Shown: positions 1 through 8,488, counted from the first letter of the stretch. The stretch: 48,004 nt of DNA from Klebsiella pneumoniae (GCA_945861225.1 CAMATU010000004.1:1-48004); one strand, 5' to 3'. Notes: generated by a model from the sequence alone, not told the origin. A program made the numbers and translations.

Positions 1-70
1 AGAGAGCGGCAACAAAAATCAATTTCAGACTGTGCCGCCATGTCGATACGGCGAGTAAGGTTGAATTCAT
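1..70 (-). CDS. N-terminus of an unidentified membrane or secreted protein (partial)
   Basis: Reading leftward from an ATG at 68-70, the frame stays open to the window edge (23 codons). It encodes MNSTLLAVSTWRHSLK followed by a hydrophobic run LIFVAAL, which looks like a signal peptide or signal anchor. A good Shine-Dalgarno AGAGGG (78-83 on the minus strand) lies 7 nt before this ATG. An alternative ATG at 75-77 in another frame abuts the same SD with no spacing, so it is less likely. Too little of the protein is present to identify a family. It is transcribed away from the tRNA-Glu and pcnB genes. Confidence 0.5.
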   Translation of the reverse strand, partial: MNSTLLAVSTWRHSLKLIFVAAL

Positions 71-300
71 ATTTCATCCCTCTATGTTTTCCACACGCAG
101 ATTACGTACCGCAGTCTAGCCCGCCTCAGTGGACGACTATGTGTGAACAACCGTGGCGGTGGTCAGGCGAACTCAGCGAGAGGATGGTCGGATTTGACGG
201 AGGTCAGCGTAGAAATCGTGGAACACCCGGGAGGGCCAACAGCGAGGGATTGCGCCACCTTCGTGACATCTGCGTGACACGGATTAAAAATTGCCGGAAA

Positions 301-325
301 TAAAATCTTAACCATCTGATTTTAT
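301..325 (-). terminator. AT-rich hairpin behind tRNA-Glu, possible terminator
   Basis: TAAAATC (301-307) and GATTTTA (318-324) form a 7-bp stem with a 10-nt loop directly after the CCA end of the minus-strand tRNA-Glu gene. On the minus strand the stem is followed by TTTCC rather than a long U run, so termination would be weak. The remaining stretch, about 84-300, holds nothing I can support. One open frame on the plus strand (40-303) has no recognisable domain and no ribosome binding site. Confidence 0.4.
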
Positions 326-401
326 TGGCGCTCCCTAGGGGACTCGAACCCCTGTTTTCGCCGTGAGAGGGCGACGTCCTAGGCCACTAGACGAAGGGAG
401 C
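326..401 (-). tRNA. tRNA-Glu (anticodon CTC)
   Basis: The reverse complement folds into a 76-nt cloverleaf. It has acceptor stem GCTCCCT/AGGGAGC, a D arm in TCGTCTAGTGGCCTAGGAC, and anticodon stem CGCC/GGCG closing the loop CTCTCAC (anticodon CTC, reading GAG). The T arm is CAGGGGTTCGAGTCCCCTA and the 3' CCA is genome-encoded after discriminator G. The body closely resembles bacterial tRNA-Glu. The CTC isoacceptor supplements the UUC tRNA and is mostly seen in GC-rich genomes. Confidence 0.96.
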
Positions 402-420
402 ATGGCAAGTGGAGTCAGGT

Positions 421-450
421 ATTATAGAGGCCTCGCCGGCGCCCACGCCA
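421..450 (-). promoter_or_regulatory. Probable sigma70 promoter of tRNA-Glu
   Basis: On the minus strand a perfect -10 hexamer TATAAT occupies 421-426, about 20 nt before the tRNA 5' end at 401. The matching -35 position, around 445-450, reads TGGCGT and is weak. The placement fits a tRNA promoter with a short leader. Confidence 0.5.
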
Positions 451-495
451 TGGCAGTGATCTCCCCCCACCGTCGGAATCTCGACTGGAGCAGCA

Positions 496-1854
496 TTGGA
501 TCCGCAACCCACGCATAGCGCTGATATTCTTCCCTTTCACACACGCCCGCATGTGTACGGACGTGCTGATCATCCGATTTCCCGCAAGTTCATTTCTGAT
601 AGCGCACTCAAGGTGCTCTACCGCCTCAACAAGGCGGGCTACCGCGCCTTTCTGGTCGGCGGTAGCGTGCGCGATTTGCTCCTCGGTCGCCAACCGAAAG
701 ATTTTGATGTCGCCACCGACGCACTTCCTGAACAGGTCCGCGAGTTGTTCCGCAATTGTCGGCTAATCGGTCGCCGCTTTCGGTTAGCGCATGTGCAGTT
801 CGGCAGCGAAATCATCGAAGTCGCGACTTTTCGCGCCGCCCACGATGGCGACACTGACGGCGCGGCGATGACCGACGATGGGCGCATTCTGCGCGATAAC
901 GTCTACGGCACGCTCGACGACGATGTGTGGCGCCGTGATTTCACCGTCAACGCGCTGTACTACGACATCGCAGATTTCTCGATTGTGGACTATGTCGGCG
1001 GCGTCGAGGATCTGAATGCCAAGCGGTTACGCTTGATTGGCGATCCGGAGAAGCGCTTCCGTGAAGATCCGGTGCGCATGCTGCGCGCCGCCCGCTTCGC
1101 GACCAAGCTCGGCTTCGTGATCGAGCCGGCGACCTTGGAGCCGATAGCACGGCTGCGCCATCTGCTGGAGGAAATCGCACCCGCGCGCTTGTTCGATGAA
1201 TTGTTGAAACTCTTCCATGGTGGCTTCGGGCGCGCGAGTTTTGAGATGCTGCGCGAGCATGGTCTGTTCCATTGCCTGTGCCCGCTGACTGATCGCGCGC
1301 TCGATGGTAACGAAGGCGCTTTCGTGCAACGCCTGTTGATCTTCGCGCTCGACAACACGGATAAACGGATCAGCGAAGGCAAGCCAGTCACTCCGGCCTT
1401 TCTGTTTGCGGCATTGCTGTGGCAGAGCGTGGAGGATGAAACGGCCGCGAATGTGGCAAATGGGCTTGGCATCATCGAAGCCATTCAAATGGCGGCGGAT
1501 ACCGTGATCTCAAAGCAGGTCGCGCGGATCGCCATGCCACGCCGCTTCACCAATATCACGCGTGAAATCTGGGCGCTCCAACCGCGCTTGGTAAAACGAC
1601 TCGCCAAACGCGCGCCACGCCTGATGGAACATCCACGCTTTCGTGCCGCCTACGATTTCCTGTTGCTGCGGGCCCAAGCCGGTGAGCCAGTGCAAGAAGC
1701 TGCCGATTGGTGGACCAGTTTCATCGGTGGAGATGAAGCAAGCCGCGCACAACTGTTGGACACCCCCGCGGCGGAGAGCCGCGCCCCACGTCGCCGACGT
1801 CGCCGCCGCGGCGGCACTGGGCGCGGCACAAACACGCCGGCCGCCAGCGAATAG
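496..1854 (+). CDS. pcnB: Poly(A) polymerase I
   Basis: This enzyme adds 3' poly(A) tails to RNA, marking it for degradation. The 452-residue protein has the class II nucleotidyltransferase head with LVGGSVRDLLLG (about residues 53-64) and the metal-binding DFDVATD motif. These are followed by FRNCRLIGRRFRLAHV and the RRDFTVNALYYD and EDPVRMLRAARFATKLGF segments shared with tRNA nucleotidyltransferases. The early ISRKFIS stretch and the Arg-rich basic C-terminal tail (RRRRRRR, near residue 430) are PcnB hallmarks that separate it from CCA-adding enzyme. The start is a TTG at 496; no in-frame ATG precedes the conserved ISRK region. It is followed 11 nt later by folK, the usual gammaproteobacterial order. 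Confidence 0.95.
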   Translation: MDPQPTHSADILPFHTRPHVYGRADHPISRKFISDSALKVLYRLNKAGYRAFLVGGSVRDLLLGRQPKDFDVATDALPEQVRELFRNCRLIGRRFRLAHVQFGSEIIEVATFRAAHDGDTDGAAMTDDGRILRDNVYGTLDDDVWRRDFTVNALYYDIADFSIVDYVGGVEDLNAKRLRLIGDPEKRFREDPVRMLRAARFATKLGFVIEPATLEPIARLRHLLEEIAPARLFDELLKLFHGGFGRASFEMLREHGLFHCLCPLTDRALDGNEGAFVQRLLIFALDNTDKRISEGKPVTPAFLFAALLWQSVEDETAANVANGLGIIEAIQMAADTVISKQVARIAMPRRFTNITREIWALQPRLVKRLAKRAPRLMEHPRFRAAYDFLLLRAQAGEPVQEAADWWTSFIGGDEASRAQLLDTPAAESRAPRRRRRRRGGTGRGTNTPAASE

Positions 1855-1865
1855 TCTCGCACGTC

Positions 1866-2351
1866 GTGACTGCGCCCGTGACGGCATTCATTGGTGTCGG
1901 CAGCAACCTCGACGACCCCGTGCGGCAGGTCCAAACGGCGCTTGCCGAACTCGCCCAGCTGCCACACAGCGAGTTACGCGCGAGATCTGCGTTGTACAGC
2001 ACACCGCCGATGGGTCCGCCGGATCAGCCGGACTACATCAATGCCGTCGCTGAACTGGCGACCTCGCTCCCGCCCCATCACCTGCTAGCTGAGCTGCAGC
2101 AAATTGAAGATGCCCATCAGCGCGTGCGGCGGGATCATTGGGGTCCGCGCACGCTCGATCTCGATCTGCTGATCTACGGCACCGAAATAATTGACGATGA
2201 TCGCCTGCGCGTACCGCACCCCGGGCTGGCCGAGCGCGCCTTCGTCGTGATCCCCCTGGCCGAGATCGCGCCCGATCTGGAGATACCCGGTTTGACTGCC
2301 CCGCACGTACTGCAGGCGCGTTTTGCTGCCAGCACTATCCGCAAACTTTGA
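1866..2351 (+). CDS. folK: 6-hydroxymethyl-7,8-dihydropterin pyrophosphokinase
   Basis: FolK transfers pyrophosphate from ATP to 6-hydroxymethyl-dihydropterin, the step before dihydropteroate synthase in folate synthesis. The 161-residue length is standard. The N-terminal IGVGSNL (about residues 9-15), the YSTPPMGPPDQPDYINAV stretch, and the signature HWGPRTLDLDLLIYG (about residues 93-107) carry the substrate and magnesium-binding residues. The start is GTG at 1866, 11 nt after pcnB. The following kinase gene begins 8 nt after its stop, so the genes are likely co-transcribed. Confidence 0.95.
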   Translation: MTAPVTAFIGVGSNLDDPVRQVQTALAELAQLPHSELRARSALYSTPPMGPPDQPDYINAVAELATSLPPHHLLAELQQIEDAHQRVRRDHWGPRTLDLDLLIYGTEIIDDDRLRVPHPGLAERAFVVIPLAEIAPDLEIPGLTAPHVLQARFAASTIRKL

Positions 2352-2358
2352 ACCGCCA

Positions 2359-3048
2359 ATGACAAGCGTCGCCATACCGCGCTATATCGCCGTTGAAGGG
2401 CCGATCGGTGTCGGCAAAACCAGCTTGACCCGCCGCCTCGCGGCCAGTTTGGGCGCCGCCGCGCTCTATGAAGGCGCAGCCGACAACCCTTTTCTGCCGC
2501 AGTACTACGCCGATCCGAAGCGCTACGCTCTGGCGACCCAGCTGCACTTTCTGTGTCAGCGAACCCAGCAGCTGCAGCCATACACTCAGCCAGATTTATT
2601 CGCTCCGCCGATGGTCGCGGATTTCATGTTCGACAAAGACCGGTTATTCGCCAAGATCGCGCTTGATACGCACGAATACGATTTGTATGACGAAATTTTC
2701 AAGCGTTTTGCGCCACAGGTTCCAACCCCGGACCTGGTTATTTACTTGGCCGCTCCACTGGCTAATTTGCGCGCTAGAATCAAACGCCGCGGCATTGCGT
2801 ATGAGCAGGCCATCGATGATTCCTACTTGCAGCGACTATGCGACGAATACAACGCCTTCTTTCACCTTTATCAGGCCGCACCCGTGTTGATCGTCGATAC
2901 CACTACCGTGAATTTTCTCGACCACGATGAGCATTACGGCGCCTTGCTCGTTGAGCTTGGCCGCAAGAGCCAGGGCACTCGTGCTTTTTGCACCCGCGCC
3001 GCGCCCATGCCTGAGATCGTCGCTGAAGAAACTCACCGCGCGAATTAG
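2359..3048 (+). CDS. Deoxynucleoside kinase family protein (dAK/dGK-like)
   Basis: This is a predicted deoxyribonucleoside kinase that phosphorylates salvaged deoxynucleosides. From the ATG at 2359 the protein is 229 residues. It has a P-loop AVEGPIGVGKTSL near the N-terminus, the motif FMFDKDRLFAK typical of the dNK/TK2 fold, then PDLVIYLAAPLANLRARIKRRG, where the Arg-rich lid follows the second P-loop-family motif. A longer frame begins at 2323, but that would overlap folK and adds residues before the conserved beta strand, so 2359 is preferred. In many relatives this gene sits between folK and panB. Here panC follows instead. The exact base preference cannot be read from sequence. Confidence 0.85.
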   Translation: MTSVAIPRYIAVEGPIGVGKTSLTRRLAASLGAAALYEGAADNPFLPQYYADPKRYALATQLHFLCQRTQQLQPYTQPDLFAPPMVADFMFDKDRLFAKIALDTHEYDLYDEIFKRFAPQVPTPDLVIYLAAPLANLRARIKRRGIAYEQAIDDSYLQRLCDEYNAFFHLYQAAPVLIVDTTTVNFLDHDEHYGALLVELGRKSQGTRAFCTRAAPMPEIVAEETHRAN

Positions 3049-3092
3049 TCTTCGATTACACTTCGCGCCCGGAAAAATCTCGCGTTAAGCCT

Positions 3093-3962
3093 ATGGAAAC
3101 CGTTTATTCGCTCGAAACCCTGCGCGCCACAATTCAGCGCTGGCGGCGGGCCGGCGCGCGGGTGGCATTGGTGCCCACCATGGGCAACCTGCATGCCGGA
3201 CATATTTCATTGCTCGAACGTGCGCGAGCCCTGGCTGATCACACGGTCGTCAGTATTTTTGTTAACCCCATCCAATTTGGTGCCGGCGAAGACTATGCGA
3301 AGTATCCCAGTACGCTGCAGACTGATCAGGAAAAACTCGCCGCGGCCGGACTCGATCTGCTGTTCGTACCCAATCTAGATCAGCTATACCCGGGTGGCAT
3401 TGCCGAAGACACCCGCATTACGGTGCCTGGGCTCTCGACTATTCTGTGTGGCCAATTTCGCCCCGGACATTTCTCTGGAGTCGCTACCGTCGTCAGCAAA
3501 TTGTTTATCAATATTCAGCCGGACATCGCACTCTTTGGTGAAAAGGATTATCAGCAGGTACTGGTCATCAAGCGGATGACGCATGACCTCCTGATGCCAG
3601 TGGAAATCCTCGGCATGCCTATCGTGCGCGAGACCGATGGCCTTGCCATGAGTTCGCGCAATAGCTACTTGAAGCCAGAGGAACGCAGCCGCGCGCCACA
3701 GATCTACGCGGCGCTCTCAAGCGCAGTCGCCAAACTTAAAACTCAAGCGCATTCGCTCATTGCGATTGAGACCGCCGCCATGGCCGATCTCGCGGCGAAC
3801 GGCTTCCGCCCTGAATATTTCAGCATCCGTCGTGCGGAAGATCTCAACAATCCGCAAAGCGGCGACCAGCAACTGCAAATCCTGGTGGCGGCCTGGCTAG
3901 GAAAGGCACGCTTGATCGACAACATCCGAGTCGATCTCGCACAGCCGTTAACCGTGACGTAA
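3093..3962 (+). CDS. panC: Pantothenate synthetase
   Basis: PanC condenses D-pantoate with beta-alanine, using ATP through a pantoyl-adenylate, to make pantothenate for coenzyme A. The 289 residues match the family length. The HIGH-like motif is in PTMGNLHAGHISLL (about residues 28-41), the conserved SIFVNPIQFG and FGEKDYQQ segments follow, and the KMSKS-equivalent is AMSSRNSYLKPEER. The start is ATG at 3093, preceded by a modest purine stretch. The usual partner panB (ketopantoate hydroxymethyltransferase) is not adjacent; see findings. Confidence 0.96.
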   Translation: METVYSLETLRATIQRWRRAGARVALVPTMGNLHAGHISLLERARALADHTVVSIFVNPIQFGAGEDYAKYPSTLQTDQEKLAAAGLDLLFVPNLDQLYPGGIAEDTRITVPGLSTILCGQFRPGHFSGVATVVSKLFINIQPDIALFGEKDYQQVLVIKRMTHDLLMPVEILGMPIVRETDGLAMSSRNSYLKPEERSRAPQIYAALSSAVAKLKTQAHSLIAIETAAMADLAANGFRPEYFSIRRAEDLNNPQSGDQQLQILVAAWLGKARLIDNIRVDLAQPLTVT

Positions 3963-3970
3963 GGCCAGTG

Positions 3971-4741
3971 ATGTCTCCTTCACCCACTGCGGCACTGCTG
4001 ATTATCGGCAACGAGATTTTGTCCGGTCGCACACGCGATGCGAATCTCCAGACTCTCGGTGAAGCACTCGCCAGACAAGGCATTCGATTACGCGAGACCC
4101 GCATCGTGGAAGATCGTTACGACGCAATCGTCCACGCGCTGAACGCGCTCCGCACCAGCTTCGATATGGTGTTCACCACCGGCGGCATCGGCCCGACACA
4201 CGATGACATCACCACCGAATGTGTAGCAGCGGCCTTTGGGCGAGTTGTGCAGGAAAACACTGAAGCCGCGCTGCGTCTGAAGGCCTACTATGCGGGGGAT
4301 GGCATGAACGACGCACGCCTGAAGATGGCGCGGGTGGTGGCGGGCGCGACCTTAATCGACAATCCGCTCAGTGCAGCACCCGGCTTCGCCATTGAGAACG
4401 TGTATGTATTGCCCGGCGTCCCACACATTTTGCAGGCGATGTTGCCGGCGTTGCTGACCAGCCTGCCAACCGGTCCCGCAATCGATAGCCAAGCCGTGAC
4501 TGCGTGGCTTCGAGAGAGTGAGATCGCAGCTGAACTCACTGCCATTCAGGCGTGCTTCCCAACGCTCGACATTGGCAGTTATCCGTTCTCACGCAATGGC
4601 CGATTCGGGACCTCGTTGGTGGTGCGCGGCACCGATGGATCCGCGCGCGCAGCGGCCGCAGCGGCGATCACGGACATGTTGCGCGCACGCGGCGCCGAAT
4701 TTTCGGCAGCCCCACTGGCCTCACATGCCGCCCGCACCTGA
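3971..4741 (+). CDS. CinA N-terminal-type molybdopterin-binding-fold protein
   Basis: This 256-residue protein belongs to the MoaB/Mog-fold family that forms the N-terminal part of CinA (COG1058). Visible motifs are LLIIGNEILSGRTRDAN at the N-terminus, the central FTTGGIGPTHDDIT loop, and LPGVPHIL. The C-terminal amidohydrolase (PncC) half of full CinA is absent, so it is a short-form protein whose substrate is unproven. Some CinA proteins act as ADP-ribose or NAD-derivative pyrophosphatases. An AAGG sequence sits 6 nt before ATG 3971; a GTG directly upstream at 3968 is a possible alternative. It starts 8 nt after panC and its stop lies inside an intrinsic terminator. Confidence 0.85.
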   Translation: MSPSPTAALLIIGNEILSGRTRDANLQTLGEALARQGIRLRETRIVEDRYDAIVHALNALRTSFDMVFTTGGIGPTHDDITTECVAAAFGRVVQENTEAALRLKAYYAGDGMNDARLKMARVVAGATLIDNPLSAAPGFAIENVYVLPGVPHILQAMLPALLTSLPTGPAIDSQAVTAWLRESEIAAELTAIQACFPTLDIGSYPFSRNGRFGTSLVVRGTDGSARAAAAAAITDMLRARGAEFSAAPLASHAART

Positions 4742-4777
4742 GCTTCAGAAAGATCATGTGCGGGCGGCAGTTTCTTT
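4726..4777 (+). terminator. Intrinsic terminator of the pcnB-panC-cinA unit
   Basis: A perfect 12-bp inverted repeat, TGCCGCCCGCAC (4726-4737) and GTGCGGGCGGCA (4758-4769), encloses a 20-nt loop. It is followed by the T-rich GTTTCTTTGCATTTTC. The left arm overlaps the last codons of the CinA-type gene, so the stop codon lies in the loop. This makes miaB the start of a separate unit. Confidence 0.8.
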
Positions 4778-4800
4778 GCATTTTCATGCTTGCAGTGTAG

Positions 4801-4820
4801 GTTGAGACCCTACTCTCAAC
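4801..4820 (+). promoter_or_regulatory. Small hairpin in the miaB leader
   Basis: GTTGAGA (4801-4807) and TCTCAAC (4814-4820) pair perfectly around a 6-nt loop, ending 11 nt before the miaB ATG at 4832. No T run follows, so it is not a terminator. It could occlude the ribosome binding region or be a protein-binding palindrome. The function is unknown. Confidence 0.35.
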
Positions 4821-4831
4821 GCGACCACGCC

Positions 4832-6175
4832 ATGCCCAAAACCGTCTTCATCAAGACCTTCGGCTGCCAGATGAACGAGTATGACTCGCAGAAGATGCTC
4901 GATCTGCTGCAGGCTACCCATCAAATGGAGGTCGTTGATCGACCGGAGGAGGCTGACCTGCTGCTGATGAACACCTGCTCAGTGCGCGAAAAAGCCTCTG
5001 AGAAGCTGTTCTCCGAGCTCGGTCGCTGGCGCGAGCTGAAGCAGGCCAGGGCTGGCGTGATGATTGGTGTGGGTGGCTGTGTGGCGAGCCAGGAAGGTGC
5101 CGCGATTTTCGAGCGCGCGCCGTTTGTCGATCTCGTTTTTGGGCCGCAAACCTTGCATCGACTGCCGGAGTTACTGACCCAGGCGGCGCAAGGGTTGCCG
5201 CGCGTGATCGATATAAACTTTCCCGAAATTGAAAAATTTGATCGTCTCCCAGCGCCCCGCGCGGAGGGCCCCAGTGCGTTTGTCTCGATCATGGAGGGGT
5301 GCAGCAAGTACTGCACGTTCTGCGTCGTGCCCTATACCCGCGGCGAAGAGTTCAGCCGCCCGTTTGACGATGTCATTGCGGAAGTTCATGCCCTGTCCGT
5401 GCAGGGTGTCCGCGAAGTGACCTTGCTCGGGCAAAATGTGAATGCCTATCGCGGGGTGATGCACGATGGTCGGCTTGCCGATCTCGCCGCGCTTATCCGC
5501 TATGTGGCCGCGATTGATGGCGTTGATCGTATCCGCTATACGACTTCACATCCGGTGGAGTTTAGTGATCGGTTGATTGAGCTCTACGCGCTCGAAGCGA
5601 AACTCGTCAGCCATGTGCACCTGCCGGTGCAGAGTGGTTCGGATCGAATCCTGGCCTTGATGAAGCGCGGCCACACCACGCTCGAATATCTATCCAAGAT
5701 CAGAAGGCTGCGCAAAGCACGGCCGGAGATTTCGATCTCTTCAGATTTTATTGTCGGCTTTCCGGGCGAAACGGCGGCTGATTTCGAGGCAACCATGCGG
5801 CTGATTGAGCAGGTGGACTTTGATTACTCGTTTAGTTTCATTTATAGCCCTCGACCCGGTACGCCGGCGGCCAGCCTGCCAGATGACACCCCGCTCGACG
5901 TGAAGAAGCAACGGCTTGCAATGTTGCAACAGCGCCTTGAACGAATGGGGTATGCCAAGAGCCAGCGCATGGTGGGTACCCGCCAGCGTGTGCTGGTGGT
6001 CCAGCCCGCGCGGAAGGACCCGCAGGAACTCGCGGCGCGTACAGAAAATAATCGCGTGGTGAACTTCGCCGGGGAAGCTGCACTTATCGGGCAGTATGCT
6101 GAGGTACTAATCACCGAGGCGCGGTCTAACTCGCTACGTGGGGAACTCCTGCCTCCTCCCGCATATGCGCATTGA
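4832..6175 (+). CDS. miaB: tRNA-2-methylthio-N6-isopentenyladenosine synthase
   Basis: MiaB is a radical-SAM methylthiotransferase that converts i6A37 to ms2i6A37 in tRNAs reading UNN codons. The 447-residue protein shows the three domains in order. The N-terminal UPF0004 domain binds a second 4Fe-4S cluster through the Cys in [19 protein letters not shown] and [11 protein letters not shown]. The radical-SAM core has [17 protein letters not shown]. The C-terminal TRAM domain ends near [15 protein letters not shown]. The start at ATG 4832 gives the conserved [15 protein letters not shown] beginning; a longer frame from 4790 adds an unconserved leader. Its stop overlaps the phoH start by one base. 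Confidence 0.97.
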   Translation: MPKTVFIKTFGCQMNEYDSQKMLDLLQATHQMEVVDRPEEADLLLMNTCSVREKASEKLFSELGRWRELKQARAGVMIGVGGCVASQEGAAIFERAPFVDLVFGPQTLHRLPELLTQAAQGLPRVIDINFPEIEKFDRLPAPRAEGPSAFVSIMEGCSKYCTFCVVPYTRGEEFSRPFDDVIAEVHALSVQGVREVTLLGQNVNAYRGVMHDGRLADLAALIRYVAAIDGVDRIRYTTSHPVEFSDRLIELYALEAKLVSHVHLPVQSGSDRILALMKRGHTTLEYLSKIRRLRKARPEISISSDFIVGFPGETAADFEATMRLIEQVDFDYSFSFIYSPRPGTPAASLPDDTPLDVKKQRLAMLQQRLERMGYAKSQRMVGTRQRVLVVQPARKDPQELAARTENNRVVNFAGEAALIGQYAEVLITEARSNSLRGELLPPPAYAH

Positions 6176-7131
6176 TGAACACTGATTCCACTCTCGAACT
6201 CACGCTCGAACCGTTGGAGAACGAACGGCTCGCCAATCTCTGCGGCCAATTCGATGACCATCTGCGCATGATCGAACGGCGCCTCGGCGTCGTGCTCAGC
6301 AATCGCGGTAATGTGTTCACTATCGCCGGTAGTCCGCTGGCCTGTGCGGCCACTGGCCGACTGCTCAAAGACCTTTATCGCGCGACCGCACAGGGCACGC
6401 TTGCGCCAGCAGAGGTTCACCTTCATTTGCAGGAGATGATGGCCGACGGCGCGCTGGCGCACGACGCAGACGACGCCAGCGTGCAAACCAAGCGCATGTT
6501 GATCAAGGCCCGCGGCGCCAACCAGCGCCTGTATTTGCGCAATATGGAACTGAACGACATTAGCTTCGGCATTGGGCCGGCGGGCACTGGGAAAACCTAT
6601 TTGGCAGTGGCGGCCGCAGTGGCCGCGCTGGAAACGAGCAGTGTGCGGCGGTTGTGCCTGGTCCGGCCGGCGGTGGAGGCGGGTGAACGGCTCGGCTTTC
6701 TGCCGGGCGACATGGCGCAAAAGATCGATCCTTATCTGCGGCCGCTGTATGACGCGCTCTATGAGATGCTCGGCTTTGAACGCGTCGCGAAGCTGATCGA
6801 GCGCAATGTAATTGAAGTCGCTCCGCTTGCTTTCATGCGCGGGCGAACGCTCAATGATGCGTTCATTATTTTGGATGAAGCACAGAATACGACTATCGAG
6901 CAGATGAAAATGTTCCTTACCCGCATTGGTTTCGGCTCGAAGGCTGTGATCACCGGCGACGTGACCCAAATCGATCTGCCGCGTGGCAAAGACTCGGGGC
7001 TTAAGCAGGCGATCGAAATCGTGCGTCAGGTACAGGGCATCAGTTTTACTTTTTTCAAAACCCACGACGTAGTGCGACACGCGCTGGTGGCCCGCATTCT
7101 GGACGCCTACGAGGCGTTCGAGAGCCGGTGA
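6175..7131 (+). CDS. ybeZ: PhoH-like P-loop ATPase (YbeZ)
   Basis: This is a PhoH-family NTPase, usually encoded beside the endoribonuclease YbeY and thought to work with it in RNA processing and ribosome quality control. The 318 residues begin with a KH-like N-terminal part (residues about 10-110) and continue to a Walker A motif GPAGTGKTYLAVAAAV (around residue 140). Then come LVRPAVEAGERLGFLPGD, Walker B-like FIILDEAQNTT, and ITGDVTQIDLP. ATG 6175 overlaps the miaB stop by one base, and the gene overlaps ybeY by 4 nt, so miaB-phoH-ybeY-corC-lnt form one coupled operon. Confidence 0.95.
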   Translation: MNTDSTLELTLEPLENERLANLCGQFDDHLRMIERRLGVVLSNRGNVFTIAGSPLACAATGRLLKDLYRATAQGTLAPAEVHLHLQEMMADGALAHDADDASVQTKRMLIKARGANQRLYLRNMELNDISFGIGPAGTGKTYLAVAAAVAALETSSVRRLCLVRPAVEAGERLGFLPGDMAQKIDPYLRPLYDALYEMLGFERVAKLIERNVIEVAPLAFMRGRTLNDAFIILDEAQNTTIEQMKMFLTRIGFGSKAVITGDVTQIDLPRGKDSGLKQAIEIVRQVQGISFTFFKTHDVVRHALVARILDAYEAFESR

Positions 7132-7607
7132 TCGCCATGCCAGTTAAAGTCTCGGTGCAAAGGGTTTATCGGGGTGCGGGACCCAGTCGGAGTCAACTGC
7201 AGCGCTGGGCACGACAGGCACTGGCTACGCGACGCACGCACGCCGCGCTCACTGTGCGCATCGTCGATATTCCCGAAAGTGCTGCACTTAACGCTGCCTG
7301 GCGTCAGCGCAGCGGCCCCACCAATGTGCTGTCGTTCCCAGTGTCCGGTCTGGAGCAGATAGCGCCCGAGCTGCTGGGCGACATTGTCATCTGCGCGCCG
7401 CTGGTAACCGCAGAGGCCGCCGCGCAGGGTAAGCTGCTCGAAGCACACTGGGCGCATCTGGTGGTCCACGGCACGCTTCACCTGCTCGGTTTCGATCACG
7501 TAGAAGAGCGGCAGGCGCGCGTGATGGAAGCGCTAGAGTGTGAGTTGTTAACTGACTTGGGCTTTCGGGATCCCTACCAGGACCAAGCACCATTACCCGG
7601 CCCATGA
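7128..7607 (+). CDS. ybeY: Endoribonuclease YbeY
   Basis: YbeY is a zinc-dependent single-strand endoribonuclease needed for 16S rRNA 3'-end maturation and ribosome quality control. The diagnostic HGTLHLLGFDHVEE (H-x3-H-x5-H) lies in the C-terminal third. TNVLSFP and LLGDIVICAP are the other conserved blocks. The length of 159 is typical. The GTG at 7128 overlaps the phoH stop (GTGA) with GAGAG upstream; an ATG at 7137 is an equally plausible start. The last codon and stop overlap the corC start. Confidence 0.95.
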   Translation: MIAMPVKVSVQRVYRGAGPSRSQLQRWARQALATRRTHAALTVRIVDIPESAALNAAWRQRSGPTNVLSFPVSGLEQIAPELLGDIVICAPLVTAEAAAQGKLLEAHWAHLVVHGTLHLLGFDHVEERQARVMEALECELLTDLGFRDPYQDQAPLPGP

Positions 7608-8488
7608 AAAAGAAAGCGCCCGACAAACCCCCTCCCAGTTCGCTGTCACGGCTCACTGACGTCCTCGTCCACAAACTGGCGAGACTCCTTCGGCGCCGAC
7701 CTCGCGCGCGCATCGAGTTGATCGAACTTCTGCAGGATGCGGAAAGCGAACATCTGATCGATGCCGATACGGCTGGCATGATGGAGGGCGCGCTGCTGGT
7801 GTCTGAACTCAAGGTGAGCGATATCATGGTGCCACGCTCACAGATGATTTTCATTGAAGCCGATCAAACGCCGCAGGAATTCCTGCCGGCTGTGATCGAA
7901 TCGGCGCATTCGCGCTTTCCGGTGGTGGATAGCAAACACGAGAAAGTGCTGGGCGTATTACTCGCGAAGGACCTGCTGCCGCTCGCGGCCAATGCTCAAT
8001 ATTCGTTCGAAATCCGCGATGTGTTGCGCCCGGCGGTATTTGTTCCTGAGAGTAAGCGCCTCAATATTCTGTTACGTGAGTTTCGGCTCAGCAGGAACCA
8101 TCTGGCGATCGTCGTTGACGAGTACGGCGAGATAGCAGGTCTGGTTTCCATCGAGGATGTCATTGAGCAGATCGTGGGTGAGATAGATGACGAATACGAT
8201 GTGGATGACGAGGAATTCATTCGCCAGCATCGCGCCAATCGATTTACGTTAAAGGCACGCACACCAATCGCCCACTTCAACGAATTTTTTGGCAGCGCGC
8301 TGCCAGATTCTCAGTACGACACCATCGGTGGGCTGGTGGTACATCACTTCGACAGAGTACCGGCGCGTGGTGATGAGATCGAATTTGATCAATTCAATTT
8401 CAAAGTCCTGCGCGCGGATCGCCGGCGCGTCAATATTTTGCGCGTGCTGCGTCTGAATCCCGCCACCCCGCGTGCGGACGATGGCTGA
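7604..8488 (+). CDS. corC: CorC/HlyC-type CBS-domain protein
   Basis: This is a cytosolic protein with paired CBS domains (about residues 65-185), as in ISDIMVPRSQMIFIE-type starts (here VSDIMVPRSQMIFIEAD) and the second repeat through IVVDEYGEIAGLVSIEDV. A C-terminal CorC_HlyC transporter-associated domain (about residues 205-285) follows. The E. coli homologue YbeX/CorC is linked to magnesium/cobalt efflux and, by genetic context, to ribosome metabolism. No membrane-spanning DUF21 segment is present, which matches the short CorC class. The start ATG 7604 overlaps the ybeY stop by four bases, and lnt follows after 12 nt, the conserved gammaproteobacterial order. Confidence 0.93.
   Translation: MKKKAPDKPPPSSLSRLTDVLVHKLARLLRRRPRARIELIELLQDAESEHLIDADTAGMMEGALLVSELKVSDIMVPRSQMIFIEADQTPQEFLPAVIESAHSRFPVVDSKHEKVLGVLLAKDLLPLAANAQYSFEIRDVLRPAVFVPESKRLNILLREFRLSRNHLAIVVDEYGEIAGLVSIEDVIEQIVGEIDDEYDVDDEEFIRQHRANRFTLKARTPIAHFNEFFGSALPDSQYDTIGGLVVHHFDRVPARGDEIEFDQFNFKVLRADRRRVNILRVLRLNPATPRADDG

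Noticed and set aside
40..303. Open reading frame of 87 residues on the plus strand before tRNA-Glu
   Set aside because: No ribosome binding site, no recognisable domain, odd composition rich in Arg/Trp/Pro; it runs antisense to the better-supported partial gene at 1-70.
326..401. tRNA-Glu as an integration (att) site of a mobile element
   Set aside because: No integrase, no direct repeat of the tRNA end and no foreign-looking gene block in the window.
5842..7080. 412-residue minus-strand frame opposite miaB/phoH
   Set aside because: Both plus-strand genes are fully supported by family motifs; the antisense frame has no domain and reflects GC-rich codon bias.
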